Shown: positions 1 through 5,687 of the stretch, one piece after another | How positions within the stretch are numbered: position 1 is the stretch's first letter | Layout of the letters: every line of letters begins with the position of its first letter | DNA from: Planctomicrobium sp. | Lineage (GTDB): Bacteria; Planctomycetota; Planctomycetia; Planctomycetales; Planctomycetaceae | Length of the DNA stretch: 9,363 nucleotides | Direction of reading: 5' to 3' | Assembly: GCA_029259835.1 (NCBI GenBank) | Contig: JAJDEL010000503.1 | Location: forward strand, 1 to 9,363 | Position numbers and translations under genes: made by a program | Notes under the pieces: model-generated | Database searches by the model: none | Told to the model about the DNA's origin: nothing | What the model saw: the letters and a program-made list of their open reading frames with translations, nothing else

Positions 1-293
1 GCTGCTTTCTGATTGATGATTGGGATGAAACATTACGCACAGCTGCATTCGTAACTGATCCGCAGTCTGGTCGAACGATGGAAGTCCTGACAACCGAACC
101 TGGCATCCAGCTTTATACCGCCAATCATTTCAACGGTTCAGAGGCAACCGCAGGCAAGCAGCAGCACACGAGTTTTTGCCTGGAATGCCAGCATCTTCCG
201 GACGCTCCAAACCAGAAACACTTCCCTTCGACGGTGCTACGTCCTGGTGAAACGTATCTTCAGAAGACGGTCCACAGGTTCGGCATTGCCTGA
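1..293 (+). CDS. galM: Aldose 1-epimerase (galactose mutarotase), C-terminal part
   Basis: This is the last ~96 residues of a gene that begins before the window; the frame is open from base 3 to the TGA at 291-293. The enzyme interconverts the alpha and beta anomers of aldoses such as galactose and glucose. The fragment reads through typical GalM C-terminal blocks: an L-R-T-A-A-F-V-T-D-P-Q-S-G-R stretch, then MEVLTTEPGIQLYTAN, then SFCLECQHLPDAPN, then FPSTVLRPGETY. In the family, the Glu of the L-E-x-Q block (here in CLECQ) is the catalytic base. The catalytic His lies upstream, outside the window. The ATG at 78 is internal and not a start. The gene is convergent with the small minus-strand gene, 12 bases away. 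There is no sign of damage in the visible part. The main uncertainty is the missing N-terminus. Confidence 0.85.
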   Translation, partial: CFLIDDWDETLRTAAFVTDPQSGRTMEVLTTEPGIQLYTANHFNGSEATAGKQQHTSFCLECQHLPDAPNQKHFPSTVLRPGETYLQKTVHRFGIA

Positions 294-309
294 GGATTTT
301 GGGCCTCAG
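290..309. terminator. Small hairpin between convergent galM and the 82-residue gene
   Basis: CTGAGG at 290-295 is the inverted complement of CCTCAG at 304-309, with an 8-base loop. The stem covers both stop codons (TGA 291-293 on +, TGA from 308-306 on -). No T-run follows on either side, so it is not a textbook intrinsic terminator. It may be coincidence, but the place is right for a shared transcription end. Confidence 0.22.
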
Positions 310-554
310 CGATTCCAGCCTGAAACGTATTCGTCGCTGAGTAGAAGCTGGAGCCGTTCGGCACGATTGTCCTCATCGCTGGCAACAATCGCCATCGCGT
401 CTGACAGTAATTTCATTCGCTCATCGTTTGCAATTTTGTCGGCGCCAGGTGCTCTGGAAAGCCGATCAAGTGAAGCGGCTAAACTGAGTAGGCCGCAGCG
501 CATTTCCAGATAGTGCCGTTCCAGAATCTCTTGTGCCGTTTGAGTTTCGGACAT
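306..554 (-). CDS. Conserved-looking small hypothetical protein (82 aa)
   Basis: The 82-residue protein is charged, has no Cys, no signal peptide and no membrane segment, and is probably mostly helical and cytoplasmic. It starts MSETQTAQEILERHYLEMR, has a central LAASLDRLSRAPG segment, and ends with RAERLQLLLSDEYVSGW. That layout (helix, L-D-R-x-x-R-A-x-G, then R-A-E-x-x-Q-L-x-x-S-x-x-Y near the end) resembles a family of uncharacterised proteins I associate with planctomycetes. I cannot name a domain or function. It lies downstream of hisF on the same strand, so it may be co-transcribed. Its ATG is at 554-552 with CAATTTTAATC directly upstream and no Shine-Dalgarno in the normal place. A heptamer array begins 8 bases upstream of the start codon. 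Coding status rests on the clean fit between galM and the repeat and on a protein-like composition. Confidence 0.68.
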   Translation of the reverse strand: MSETQTAQEILERHYLEMRCGLLSLAASLDRLSRAPGADKIANDERMKLLSDAMAIVASDEDNRAERLQLLLSDEYVSGWNR

Positions 555-562
555 GATTAAAA

Positions 563-663
<101 letters not shown>

Positions 664-667
664 TTTT

Positions 668-673
668 CCTCCT
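668..673 (-). promoter_or_regulatory. Strong Shine-Dalgarno sequence stranded from its start codon
   Basis: On the minus strand AGGAGG is followed by AAAA, a full anti-16S match overlapping the hisF TAG stop (674-672). The bases just downstream are only heptamer units, which contain no ATG, GTG or TTG. The first start codon below it is the ATG at 554, more than 100 bases away. If the array is removed in thought, the spacing from AGGAGG to that ATG becomes about 12-13 bases. The inference is that this was the ribosome binding site of the 82-residue gene before the repeat arose. Confidence 0.5.
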
Positions 674-1511
674 ATCCCCTTCGAACTGTGACTCCGTGTT
701 TTGCCATGTACTCTTTCGTTTCGCCAATCGTGAATTCGCCGTAGTGGAAGATGCTCGCCGCCAAGGCGGCACTTGCTCCACCTTCAGTCACGGCTTCACA
801 TAAATGTTTCGGATGTCCTGCGCCACCACTGGCGATGACTGGAATGTTCACCGCCTCAGAGACAGCTTTTGTGATTTCGATATCAAAGCCATCTTTGGTG
901 CCGTCGGCGTCCATACTGGTCAGAACAAGTTCCCCGGCGCCGAGTCGCTCGACTTCCTTCGCCCACTCAACAGCATCGAGTCCTGTCGGTTTTCGTCCGC
1001 CGTTGACATGCACATCCCAGTAAACTTCCCCATGACCATCACGTCCTGGTCGTGCTTTGACTTTCAAGTGATCCGGAACATCATCCGGAATCGTTGCACC
1101 AGCTACCGGAACGCGCTTCGGGTCAATGTTGACGACGATGCATTGGCTGCCGAATCGCAGTGCTGCTTCTTTGACGAACTCCGGGTCAGTCACAGCTGCG
1201 CTGTTAATCGAGACCTTGTCGCAGCCAGCACTGAGCAGTTTGCGAATATCCTCCAAAGAACGAATCCCGCCTCCGACGGTCAGTGGCATGAAGACCACTT
1301 CGCTCGTCCGTGAGACCACATCGAGGATAATATCTCGTTCTTCGTGGCTTGCCGTAATATCCAGGAACACAAGCTCGTCGGCACCTTCCTGCTCGTATCG
1401 GGAAGCAATATCCACAGGGTCGCCGGCATCACGCAAATTAACGAAATTCACGCCTTTCACAACGCGACCAGCATGGACGTCCAGACAGGGGATGATTCGC
1501 TTCGCTAACAT
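672..1511 (-). CDS. hisF: Imidazole glycerol phosphate synthase, cyclase subunit HisF
   Basis: HisF is the cyclase half of the HisF-HisH complex. It uses ammonia from HisH to turn PRFAR into imidazole glycerol phosphate and AICAR, the fifth step of histidine synthesis, in the cytoplasm. The 279 residues form one (beta/alpha)8 barrel. Asp11 (in [16 protein letters not shown]) and Asp130 (in [10 protein letters not shown]) match the catalytic pair of the Thermotoga enzyme at the same numbers. Other signatures are TVGGGIRS (78-85), [18 protein letters not shown] (191-208), [10 protein letters not shown] (223-232) and [10 protein letters not shown] (250-259). The protein is about 26 residues longer than the usual 253-258. 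The extra stretch lies around 134-162, just after Asp130. The ATG at 1511-1509 fits family starts; only a weak purine stretch (GAAGAGACA) precedes it. HisH is not in the window. Confidence 0.96.
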   Translation of the reverse strand: MLAKRIIPCLDVHAGRVVKGVNFVNLRDAGDPVDIASRYEQEGADELVFLDITASHEERDIILDVVSRTSEVVFMPLTVGGGIRSLEDIRKLLSAGCDKVSINSAAVTDPEFVKEAALRFGSQCIVVNIDPKRVPVAGATIPDDVPDHLKVKARPGRDGHGEVYWDVHVNGGRKPTGLDAVEWAKEVERLGAGELVLTSMDADGTKDGFDIEITKAVSEAVNIPVIASGGAGHPKHLCEAVTEGGASAALAASIFHYGEFTIGETKEYMAKHGVTVRRG

Positions 1512-1596
1512 TGTCTCTTCGTTGGGTTATTGAGTTCGTTGAAACAGGTTTGCTGTTCTTATTTGCAAGTGTAACGAGTCTCAGGCAATGAGAAAA

Positions 1597-1625
1597 TTGA
1601 CGACAGCAAGTTCGATGACCATACT
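1597..1625 (+). promoter_or_regulatory. Candidate sigma70-type promoter for the phosphohexomutase gene
   Basis: TTGACG (1597-1602; 5 of 6 matches to TTGACA) and CATACT (1620-1625; 4 of 6 to TATAAT) are 17 bases apart. A start near 1632 would give a leader of about 38 bases before the ATG at 1670. A small inverted repeat (TCTCA at 1579-1583, TGAGA at 1589-1593) lies just upstream of the -35 and could be an operator or chance. It sits in the divergent gap with hisF; no convincing hisF promoter was found by eye. Confidence 0.38.
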
Positions 1626-1669
1626 GAGGTGGAACTTGTAAACCGAATACATTCGAGAAGGAAAATTTG

Positions 1670-3259
1670 ATGTTTGATCCGGCGATGTTCCTGAGGAGTG
1701 CCGATGTTCGTGGTCTCTATCCGAATCAGATCAACGAAGAATTAGCCTGGCTCTCAGGCAAGTATCTCGTTCGCAGCCTGAGAAAACTGCTTGGCGATGA
1801 GACCACTCCCGGCATTCTTGTCGGTCGAGATGGTCGCACATCTTCGCCAGCGATTTATTCTTCACTCATTCAGGGGATCTCCAGTGAAGGGGGCAGACCC
1901 ATCGCTTGCGGTTTGGCGACGACAGACATGATTCAATGGGGTGTCGGCGAAAAAGAATGTGATGCACACGCAGGGGTAATGATCACCGCTTCACACAATC
2001 CGGCTGAGTACAATGGCATCAAGATGTTCATCAAGAGTGCTGAGACTGGCGGGGTGGACATTCTGCGACCGGCGGACCATCTCGCTCCTCGTTACGAAGA
2101 GGACGGAACCGATGCCTCAGCGACGGACACCCCTGCAGCTCCATTTCCAACAGCCGGACGTATGGAACTTCAAGCGAGATTCGTTGAAGCGGCGCTGAAT
2201 CGCTCAGATCGGCTCGGCAATGCGAGCGGAAAAATTGTTCTCGATCCAGGAAACGGTGTCGGTGGACTCTTTCGCCCACTCCTGAAAGCAGGCTTGGAAG
2301 ATCGCAAGTCAGCTGTTGAACTTCTCGCTATTGCCGAACAGATCGACGGAACATTCCCGACTAGGCCATCGAACCCCGGGTTGCCGGGAGCAGTGAAATT
2401 GCTTCAAGAGACTATTGTCGACGAAGGAGCCGATTTCGGAGCGGCTTTCGATGGTGACGCCGACCGCGTATTCCTGGTCGATGAATGGGGGCAGTTTGTC
2501 CCGGGGTCAGTCTTGCTTGCTGCTCTCGCGAAAAGAATGGTCGAAAAAAATCACGGTTCAGGGGCTGTTGTTTATTCTGCCGTCTCGTCCTGGTTGGTTC
2601 CTCAAACAGTCCAAACCGCAGGGGGAAAGGCGATTATCAGCAGAGTTGGCCAAGACGCTGCGAAAGTCGCGCTTGCAAAAACCGATGCCGTTTTCGGTGG
2701 AGAATCTTCTGCACACTACAACTTCCCCGATACGTATTGTCTCGACTCCGGGTTGTTTTCGCTCATTACGTTTTGGGACATGCTGCTCGAATCTGGAAAG
2801 ACCTGTTCCGAACTTCTGGGTGAACTAAAACCCTGGCCGAACAGTGGAGAGGTGAACCTTCGCGTCGAATGTGCTGATTGGAAGTCGATGAGTACCGAAG
2901 TGATTTCAACAATTCAGTCCGAGTTCGGGAATCCGAAGATGGACTGCTACATCCTGAACATCGATGGAGTCAGCGTGTTTCACCCGCGCGTACCTGAATT
3001 CAAAACTGCGGATGATGTCTTCACAATTGATCAAGCAGGAGATCCGAAAGGAACGACTTACCGCGAGGTGCAGAACTACACACCTGATTGGTGGTTCAAT
3101 ATTCGTGCCTCGAACAACGAACCACTTCTAAGGTTGAACTTCGAGTCTCGGGATTCCGCAGAGATTACCGGAAGAACGTATACGCTCATCTCTAAAATTC
3201 GCGAAATCTGTGGTGACCGAGCCAAGATCACCGTGCAAGACTGGGGCAATTTGAAGTAA
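1670..3259 (+). CDS. Phosphomannomutase/phosphoglucomutase (alpha-D-phosphohexomutase family)
   Basis: The enzyme moves phosphate between C6 and C1 of mannose or glucose phosphates through a phosphoserine, feeding nucleotide-sugar and polysaccharide synthesis. All four family signatures are present in order: the phosphoserine loop TASHNP (106-111, Ser108), the Mg-binding loop DGDADR (261-266), the sugar-specificity loop GGESSAHYNF (343-352), and the C-terminal phosphate-binding loop RASNNEPLLR (479-488). The GES(S)AH type loop fits dual PMM/PGM enzymes, but the preferred sugar cannot be settled from sequence. At 529 residues it is longer than the ~455-465 typical of AlgC-type enzymes. The loop reads S-N-N-E-P where S-N-T-E-P is usual. 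The ATG at 1670 is chosen over the TTG at 1667 because AAGGA at 1658-1662 is 7 bases from the ATG. It is divergent from hisF and ends before a strong terminator. Confidence 0.93.
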   Translation: MFDPAMFLRSADVRGLYPNQINEELAWLSGKYLVRSLRKLLGDETTPGILVGRDGRTSSPAIYSSLIQGISSEGGRPIACGLATTDMIQWGVGEKECDAHAGVMITASHNPAEYNGIKMFIKSAETGGVDILRPADHLAPRYEEDGTDASATDTPAAPFPTAGRMELQARFVEAALNRSDRLGNASGKIVLDPGNGVGGLFRPLLKAGLEDRKSAVELLAIAEQIDGTFPTRPSNPGLPGAVKLLQETIVDEGADFGAAFDGDADRVFLVDEWGQFVPGSVLLAALAKRMVEKNHGSGAVVYSAVSSWLVPQTVQTAGGKAIISRVGQDAAKVALAKTDAVFGGESSAHYNFPDTYCLDSGLFSLITFWDMLLESGKTCSELLGELKPWPNSGEVNLRVECADWKSMSTEVISTIQSEFGNPKMDCYILNIDGVSVFHPRVPEFKTADDVFTIDQAGDPKGTTYREVQNYTPDWWFNIRASNNEPLLRLNFESRDSAEITGRTYTLISKIREICGDRAKITVQDWGNLK

Positions 3260-3297
3260 CCGGAGAAAGTCACTTTTCGCTCATCACAGAATTAAAC

Positions 3298-3330
3298 AAA
3301 AAAGGCGACCGAGTTCACGGTCGCCTTTTT
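3298..3330. terminator. Bidirectional intrinsic terminator between the mutase gene and rpsT
   Basis: GGCGACCG (3304-3311) and CGGTCGCC (3318-3325) form a perfect 8-bp GC-rich stem with loop AGTTCA. The stem is flanked by six A (3298-3303) and five T (3326-3330), so either strand gives a hairpin followed by a U-run. It lies 38 bases after the mutase stop and 60 bases after the end of rpsT (the stop ends at 3391 on the minus strand), serving both convergent genes. Confidence 0.9.
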
Positions 3331-3390
3331 ATATATGCCTTCACAATTACATCAACGCTGTCTTATACCAACGGCGCGATGCAATTTTGA

Positions 3391-3657
3391 TTACGACGCC
3401 TGCTTCTTTTTGAAAGCAGAGAGTCGTGACTTTGTGCGAGATGCAACGTTTTTATGGATGAGGTTCTTTGCAGCAGCTTGGTCCAACCGCTTTGCAGCGA
3501 GACGAAAAGCCGCTTCTGCAGCCTCCTGATCGTCCCCTTCCGCTGCAACACGGGCTTTTTTAAGCACAGTGCGCAAGGCAGCTCGTTGCTGACGGAATAA
3601 AGTGCGGCGTTTTTCGCTCTGGCGAAGTGCTTTTTTTGCGTTTGGTGAGTTCGGCAT
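3391..3657 (-). CDS. rpsT: 30S ribosomal protein S20
   Basis: S20 is a primary 16S-rRNA-binding protein of the small subunit and helps early 30S assembly. The 88-residue product is the normal size. It starts [18 protein letters not shown], the classic S20 N-terminus (P-N-x-x-x-A-x-K-x-x-x-x-x-x-K-R-R). It is rich in Lys, Arg and Ala throughout and ends [12 protein letters not shown]. The ATG at 3657-3655 is chosen because homology begins exactly there; a longer frame to 3696 would add 13 unrelated residues. No Shine-Dalgarno is seen before it (TCAAAGTCACA). It stands alone: convergent with the mutase gene through a shared terminator and divergent from the hydrolase-bshB1 unit. Confidence 0.96.
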   Translation of the reverse strand: MPNSPNAKKALRQSEKRRTLFRQQRAALRTVLKKARVAAEGDDQEAAEAAFRLAAKRLDQAAAKNLIHKNVASRTKSRLSAFKKKQAS

Positions 3658-3735
3658 TGTGACTTTGATAGAAGAAAAACAAACCCAAAGTGGCATCCCT
3701 GGCGCAGCAACTGCCGCGAATCAGGCCAAACGGGC

Positions 3736-3764
3736 ATCATAGCGTCAGCTTTCGACTCATTCCA
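3736..3764 (-). promoter_or_regulatory. Weak candidate promoter for rpsT
   Basis: Read on the minus strand, TATGAT (3741-3736; 5 of 6 to TATAAT) is preceded 17 bases upstream by TGGAAT (3764-3759; only 3 of 6 to TTGACA). Transcription from about 3729 would give a leader of roughly 70 bases. The -10 is good and the -35 poor, so this is only a suggestion. Confidence 0.28.
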
Positions 3765-3850
3765 GCGAAAATTGTCCCTCGTTTATGAAAATTTCAATTC
3801 CTACACTTCACGCGGAACTTTTATGACTACAATGACTTGCTACGAATACA

Positions 3851-4789
3851 ATGATCCCGGTCCGGTTCTTCGTGCCTGAAATGTCTGATAAAACCCCTAA
3901 CGAACTCGCAACTCTCGATGAAATTCCCGACCCATGTCCAACTCCGTTGGCGTGGCAAGAGGTCGTTCAGTCGTTTCAAGAGCAAATTCGACAAGGGCCA
4001 CTCGATTTTCAATTTGGAACCGTCACAGCGACTCAGTTTGGAGAAGGCCCTCCGCTCGTCTTTCTGCCTGGAAGCCTAGGTTCACCAAGGCTTTACGCGC
4101 TTCTCGCATGGCTTCTCAAGGAAAATCGCCAATGCTGGCTGCTCGATCATCCGGTCTTTGAATCCCGACCAAATCCAAAAGAACTCATTTCAGCAACTGC
4201 GACTGCGTACGTTGACGTTCTAGGTGAGTTATTTGATGGTCCAGTTGAAGTCTATGCGTCGAATTTTGGTGTTCCTGTTTGTCTGGAAATGATGCGGTCC
4301 ACTCCCACATTGGTGCAGAAAGCAGCTCTCCAGAGCGGTTGGGCGACCAGAAAGCTCACGTTTTTCGAAAAGTCCTTGCTACAAATCGGACGATTCGTGC
4401 CTTTCACAATCAGGTCTGTTCCGTTGTGGCTCTCAACTCAAATTCAGAACCATCGTGCCTGGTTTCCTCCCTTCGACGAAACTCGCTTTGGGTTCCTGTT
4501 GAATGAAACCTATCAAACATCAGTTCGAGACGTCTCACGACGATTGCTCGCAGCATCTCAGACTGACCTCTCTTCGCAACTCGCCAAGATCAGAACGGAA
4601 GTTCTACTCGTACGATGTGAAGGAGATGGGCAATTGATTTCGCAGCAACAAGATTTGTTGGAAAAATCGCTCCCGAAGCACGAATCTGTTTCACTCCATA
4701 CCACTGGTCATTACCCGTTTTTGACTCACCCGCATCGACTCGTCAAAGTGCTGCGGGAATTTTTTAACATCCCCAAACCAGTCGTATAG
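3851..4789 (+). CDS. Alpha/beta-hydrolase-fold protein with substituted nucleophile
   Basis: The 312-residue protein has the layout of an alpha/beta hydrolase: an oxyanion-loop strand PPLVFLPGSLGSPRLY (67-82), a following strand WLLDHP, a nucleophile-elbow strand VEVYASNFGVPVCLEMM (132-148), a helical cap region (~165-235), the acid strand EVLLVRCEGDG (Asp259) and the C-terminal TGHYPFLTHP (His287). In the elbow the usual G-x-S-x-G is A136-S-N138-F-G140, so the nucleophile position holds Asn; acid and His remain. It has no signal peptide, so it is probably cytoplasmic. The substrate is unknown; it could be a dead enzyme or a binding protein. Start: ATG 3851 or ATG 3881 (MSDKTP..., 302 aa); neither has a Shine-Dalgarno. 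TACAAT at 3828-3833 could be a -10, but no matching -35 is seen. bshB1 follows after 19 bases, suggesting one operon. Confidence 0.78.
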   Translation: MIPVRFFVPEMSDKTPNELATLDEIPDPCPTPLAWQEVVQSFQEQIRQGPLDFQFGTVTATQFGEGPPLVFLPGSLGSPRLYALLAWLLKENRQCWLLDHPVFESRPNPKELISATATAYVDVLGELFDGPVEVYASNFGVPVCLEMMRSTPTLVQKAALQSGWATRKLTFFEKSLLQIGRFVPFTIRSVPLWLSTQIQNHRAWFPPFDETRFGFLLNETYQTSVRDVSRRLLAASQTDLSSQLAKIRTEVLLVRCEGDGQLISQQQDLLEKSLPKHESVSLHTTGHYPFLTHPHRLVKVLREFFNIPKPVV

Positions 4790-4808
4790 TACCCAAGAAT
4801 AAAATCAA

Positions 4809-5549
4809 ATGAGTACACAAGATCTTCCAGAACGCTTGGACGTCATCGCTGTCGGTGCGCATCCGGATGATGTTGAAATCGCCATCGGCGGAACGCTCGC
4901 CAAACTTGTCAAACAGGGTTATCGAGTTGGCATTGTTGACTTAACCGATGGTGAACCGACTCCAAATAGCCCAGGACCGGAAGCCCGATTTGCGGAAGCA
5001 CAAGCCGCCGCCAAAGTTCTAGGCGTTCAGGTTCGGGAGCAACTCGATCTTCCAAACCGCCGACTCTTCGATACATTCGAAGCTCGTGTCGCGTTGGCGA
5101 AAGTTTTTCGGCGTTACCGCCCTTCAGTTGTTTTAGGCATTGCTGATAAAACTCCAATGGCCTCTCCGGACCACTGGCAGGCGATGCAAATTACCGATGC
5201 AGGAGTCTTTTATTCCCGACTCACAAAATGGGACTCGGAGTTCGACAACCTGCCGGTTCACACAGTCAAGCAACAGTTGTGGTATCCACTTGGTTTTGGT
5301 TCTCTGAAAACGGCAGAACAGCCTGGCTCGTTCGTGACTGATATCTCCGGTTGCCTGGAACAAAAGATGGACTCTGTCCGAGCGTACAAAACACAATTCC
5401 CACCAGGCAAGGAACGCGTGTTTCATCTCGTAGAAAGTCAGGCGCGTTTGCTTGGTCAGACTCAAAACCTGGAGGCAGGCGAATTGCTCATTTCACCGAA
5501 ACCAATCGTGGTTGACGATATTGTCGCCACTTTTGGGGAACCGAGTTAA
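4809..5549 (+). CDS. bshB1: BshB1-type LmbE/PIG-L zinc-dependent N-acetylglucosaminyl deacetylase
   Basis: Family members remove acetyl from GlcNAc-linked substrates; BshB1 deacetylates GlcNAc-malate in bacillithiol synthesis. The 246 residues match the family's usual size. The N-terminal strand and loop [20 protein letters not shown] (11-30) carries the zinc ligands His18 and Asp21 and the general base Asp20. The third zinc ligand is His122 in ASPDHWQA. BshB1-like blocks follow: GIVDLTDGE (41-49), [11 protein letters not shown] (79-89), [24 protein letters not shown] (174-197) and the end [14 protein letters not shown]. The third-ligand motif reads S-P-D-H where H-P-D-H is common. It lies 19 bases after the hydrolase gene with no Shine-Dalgarno. 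BshA and BshC are not in the window, so whether the product serves bacillithiol synthesis here is inference; another GlcNAc deacetylase is the alternative. Confidence 0.78.
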   Translation: MSTQDLPERLDVIAVGAHPDDVEIAIGGTLAKLVKQGYRVGIVDLTDGEPTPNSPGPEARFAEAQAAAKVLGVQVREQLDLPNRRLFDTFEARVALAKVFRRYRPSVVLGIADKTPMASPDHWQAMQITDAGVFYSRLTKWDSEFDNLPVHTVKQQLWYPLGFGSLKTAEQPGSFVTDISGCLEQKMDSVRAYKTQFPPGKERVFHLVESQARLLGQTQNLEAGELLISPKPIVVDDIVATFGEPS

Positions 5550-5665
5550 CTCTCCATCTGGGAATCGATATTGATCGAATCGTTATTGACTCGGTTGCCG
5601 ATGTTCAGAAAGAATCCGAAACCATCGACACCCTCCGCGGGTATCAAGCACTGCTGGAAGTATAG
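5516..5665 (+). other. Start-less coding-like segment after bshB1
   Basis: The frame one base behind bshB1 is open from 5516 to the TAG at 5663-5665. Its second half reads like protein (DIDRIVIDSVADVQKESE, then TIDTLRGYQALLEV) with balanced codons. It has no ATG, GTG or TTG start. It overlaps the 3' end of bshB1 and could be entered by a -1 shift near TTTTGGGG (5531-5538), or be the tail of a lost gene, or be chance. No family is recognised. bshB1 as called is already full length. Confidence 0.25.
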
Positions 5666-5687
5666 TCAGGTAAGGTTTTACAGAAAT

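Noticed and set aside
804..1313. Long + strand ORFs antisense to hisF (751-1533 region)
   Set aside because: They lie wholly opposite a well-conserved hisF and their peptides resemble no family; shadow frames.
3823..3879. 18-codon ORF (MTTMTCYEYNDPGPVLRA) ending one base before ATG 3881 of the hydrolase gene
   Set aside because: No ribosome binding site, no recognised peptide, and overlap with the alternative hydrolase start; probably chance, though the TACAATGA direct repeat (3828-3835, 3847-3854) nearby was noted.
5571..5687. 39-residue N-terminal extension of the multidomain protein from TTG 5571
   Set aside because: It would place the signal peptide internally; ATG 5688 gives a normal exported start.
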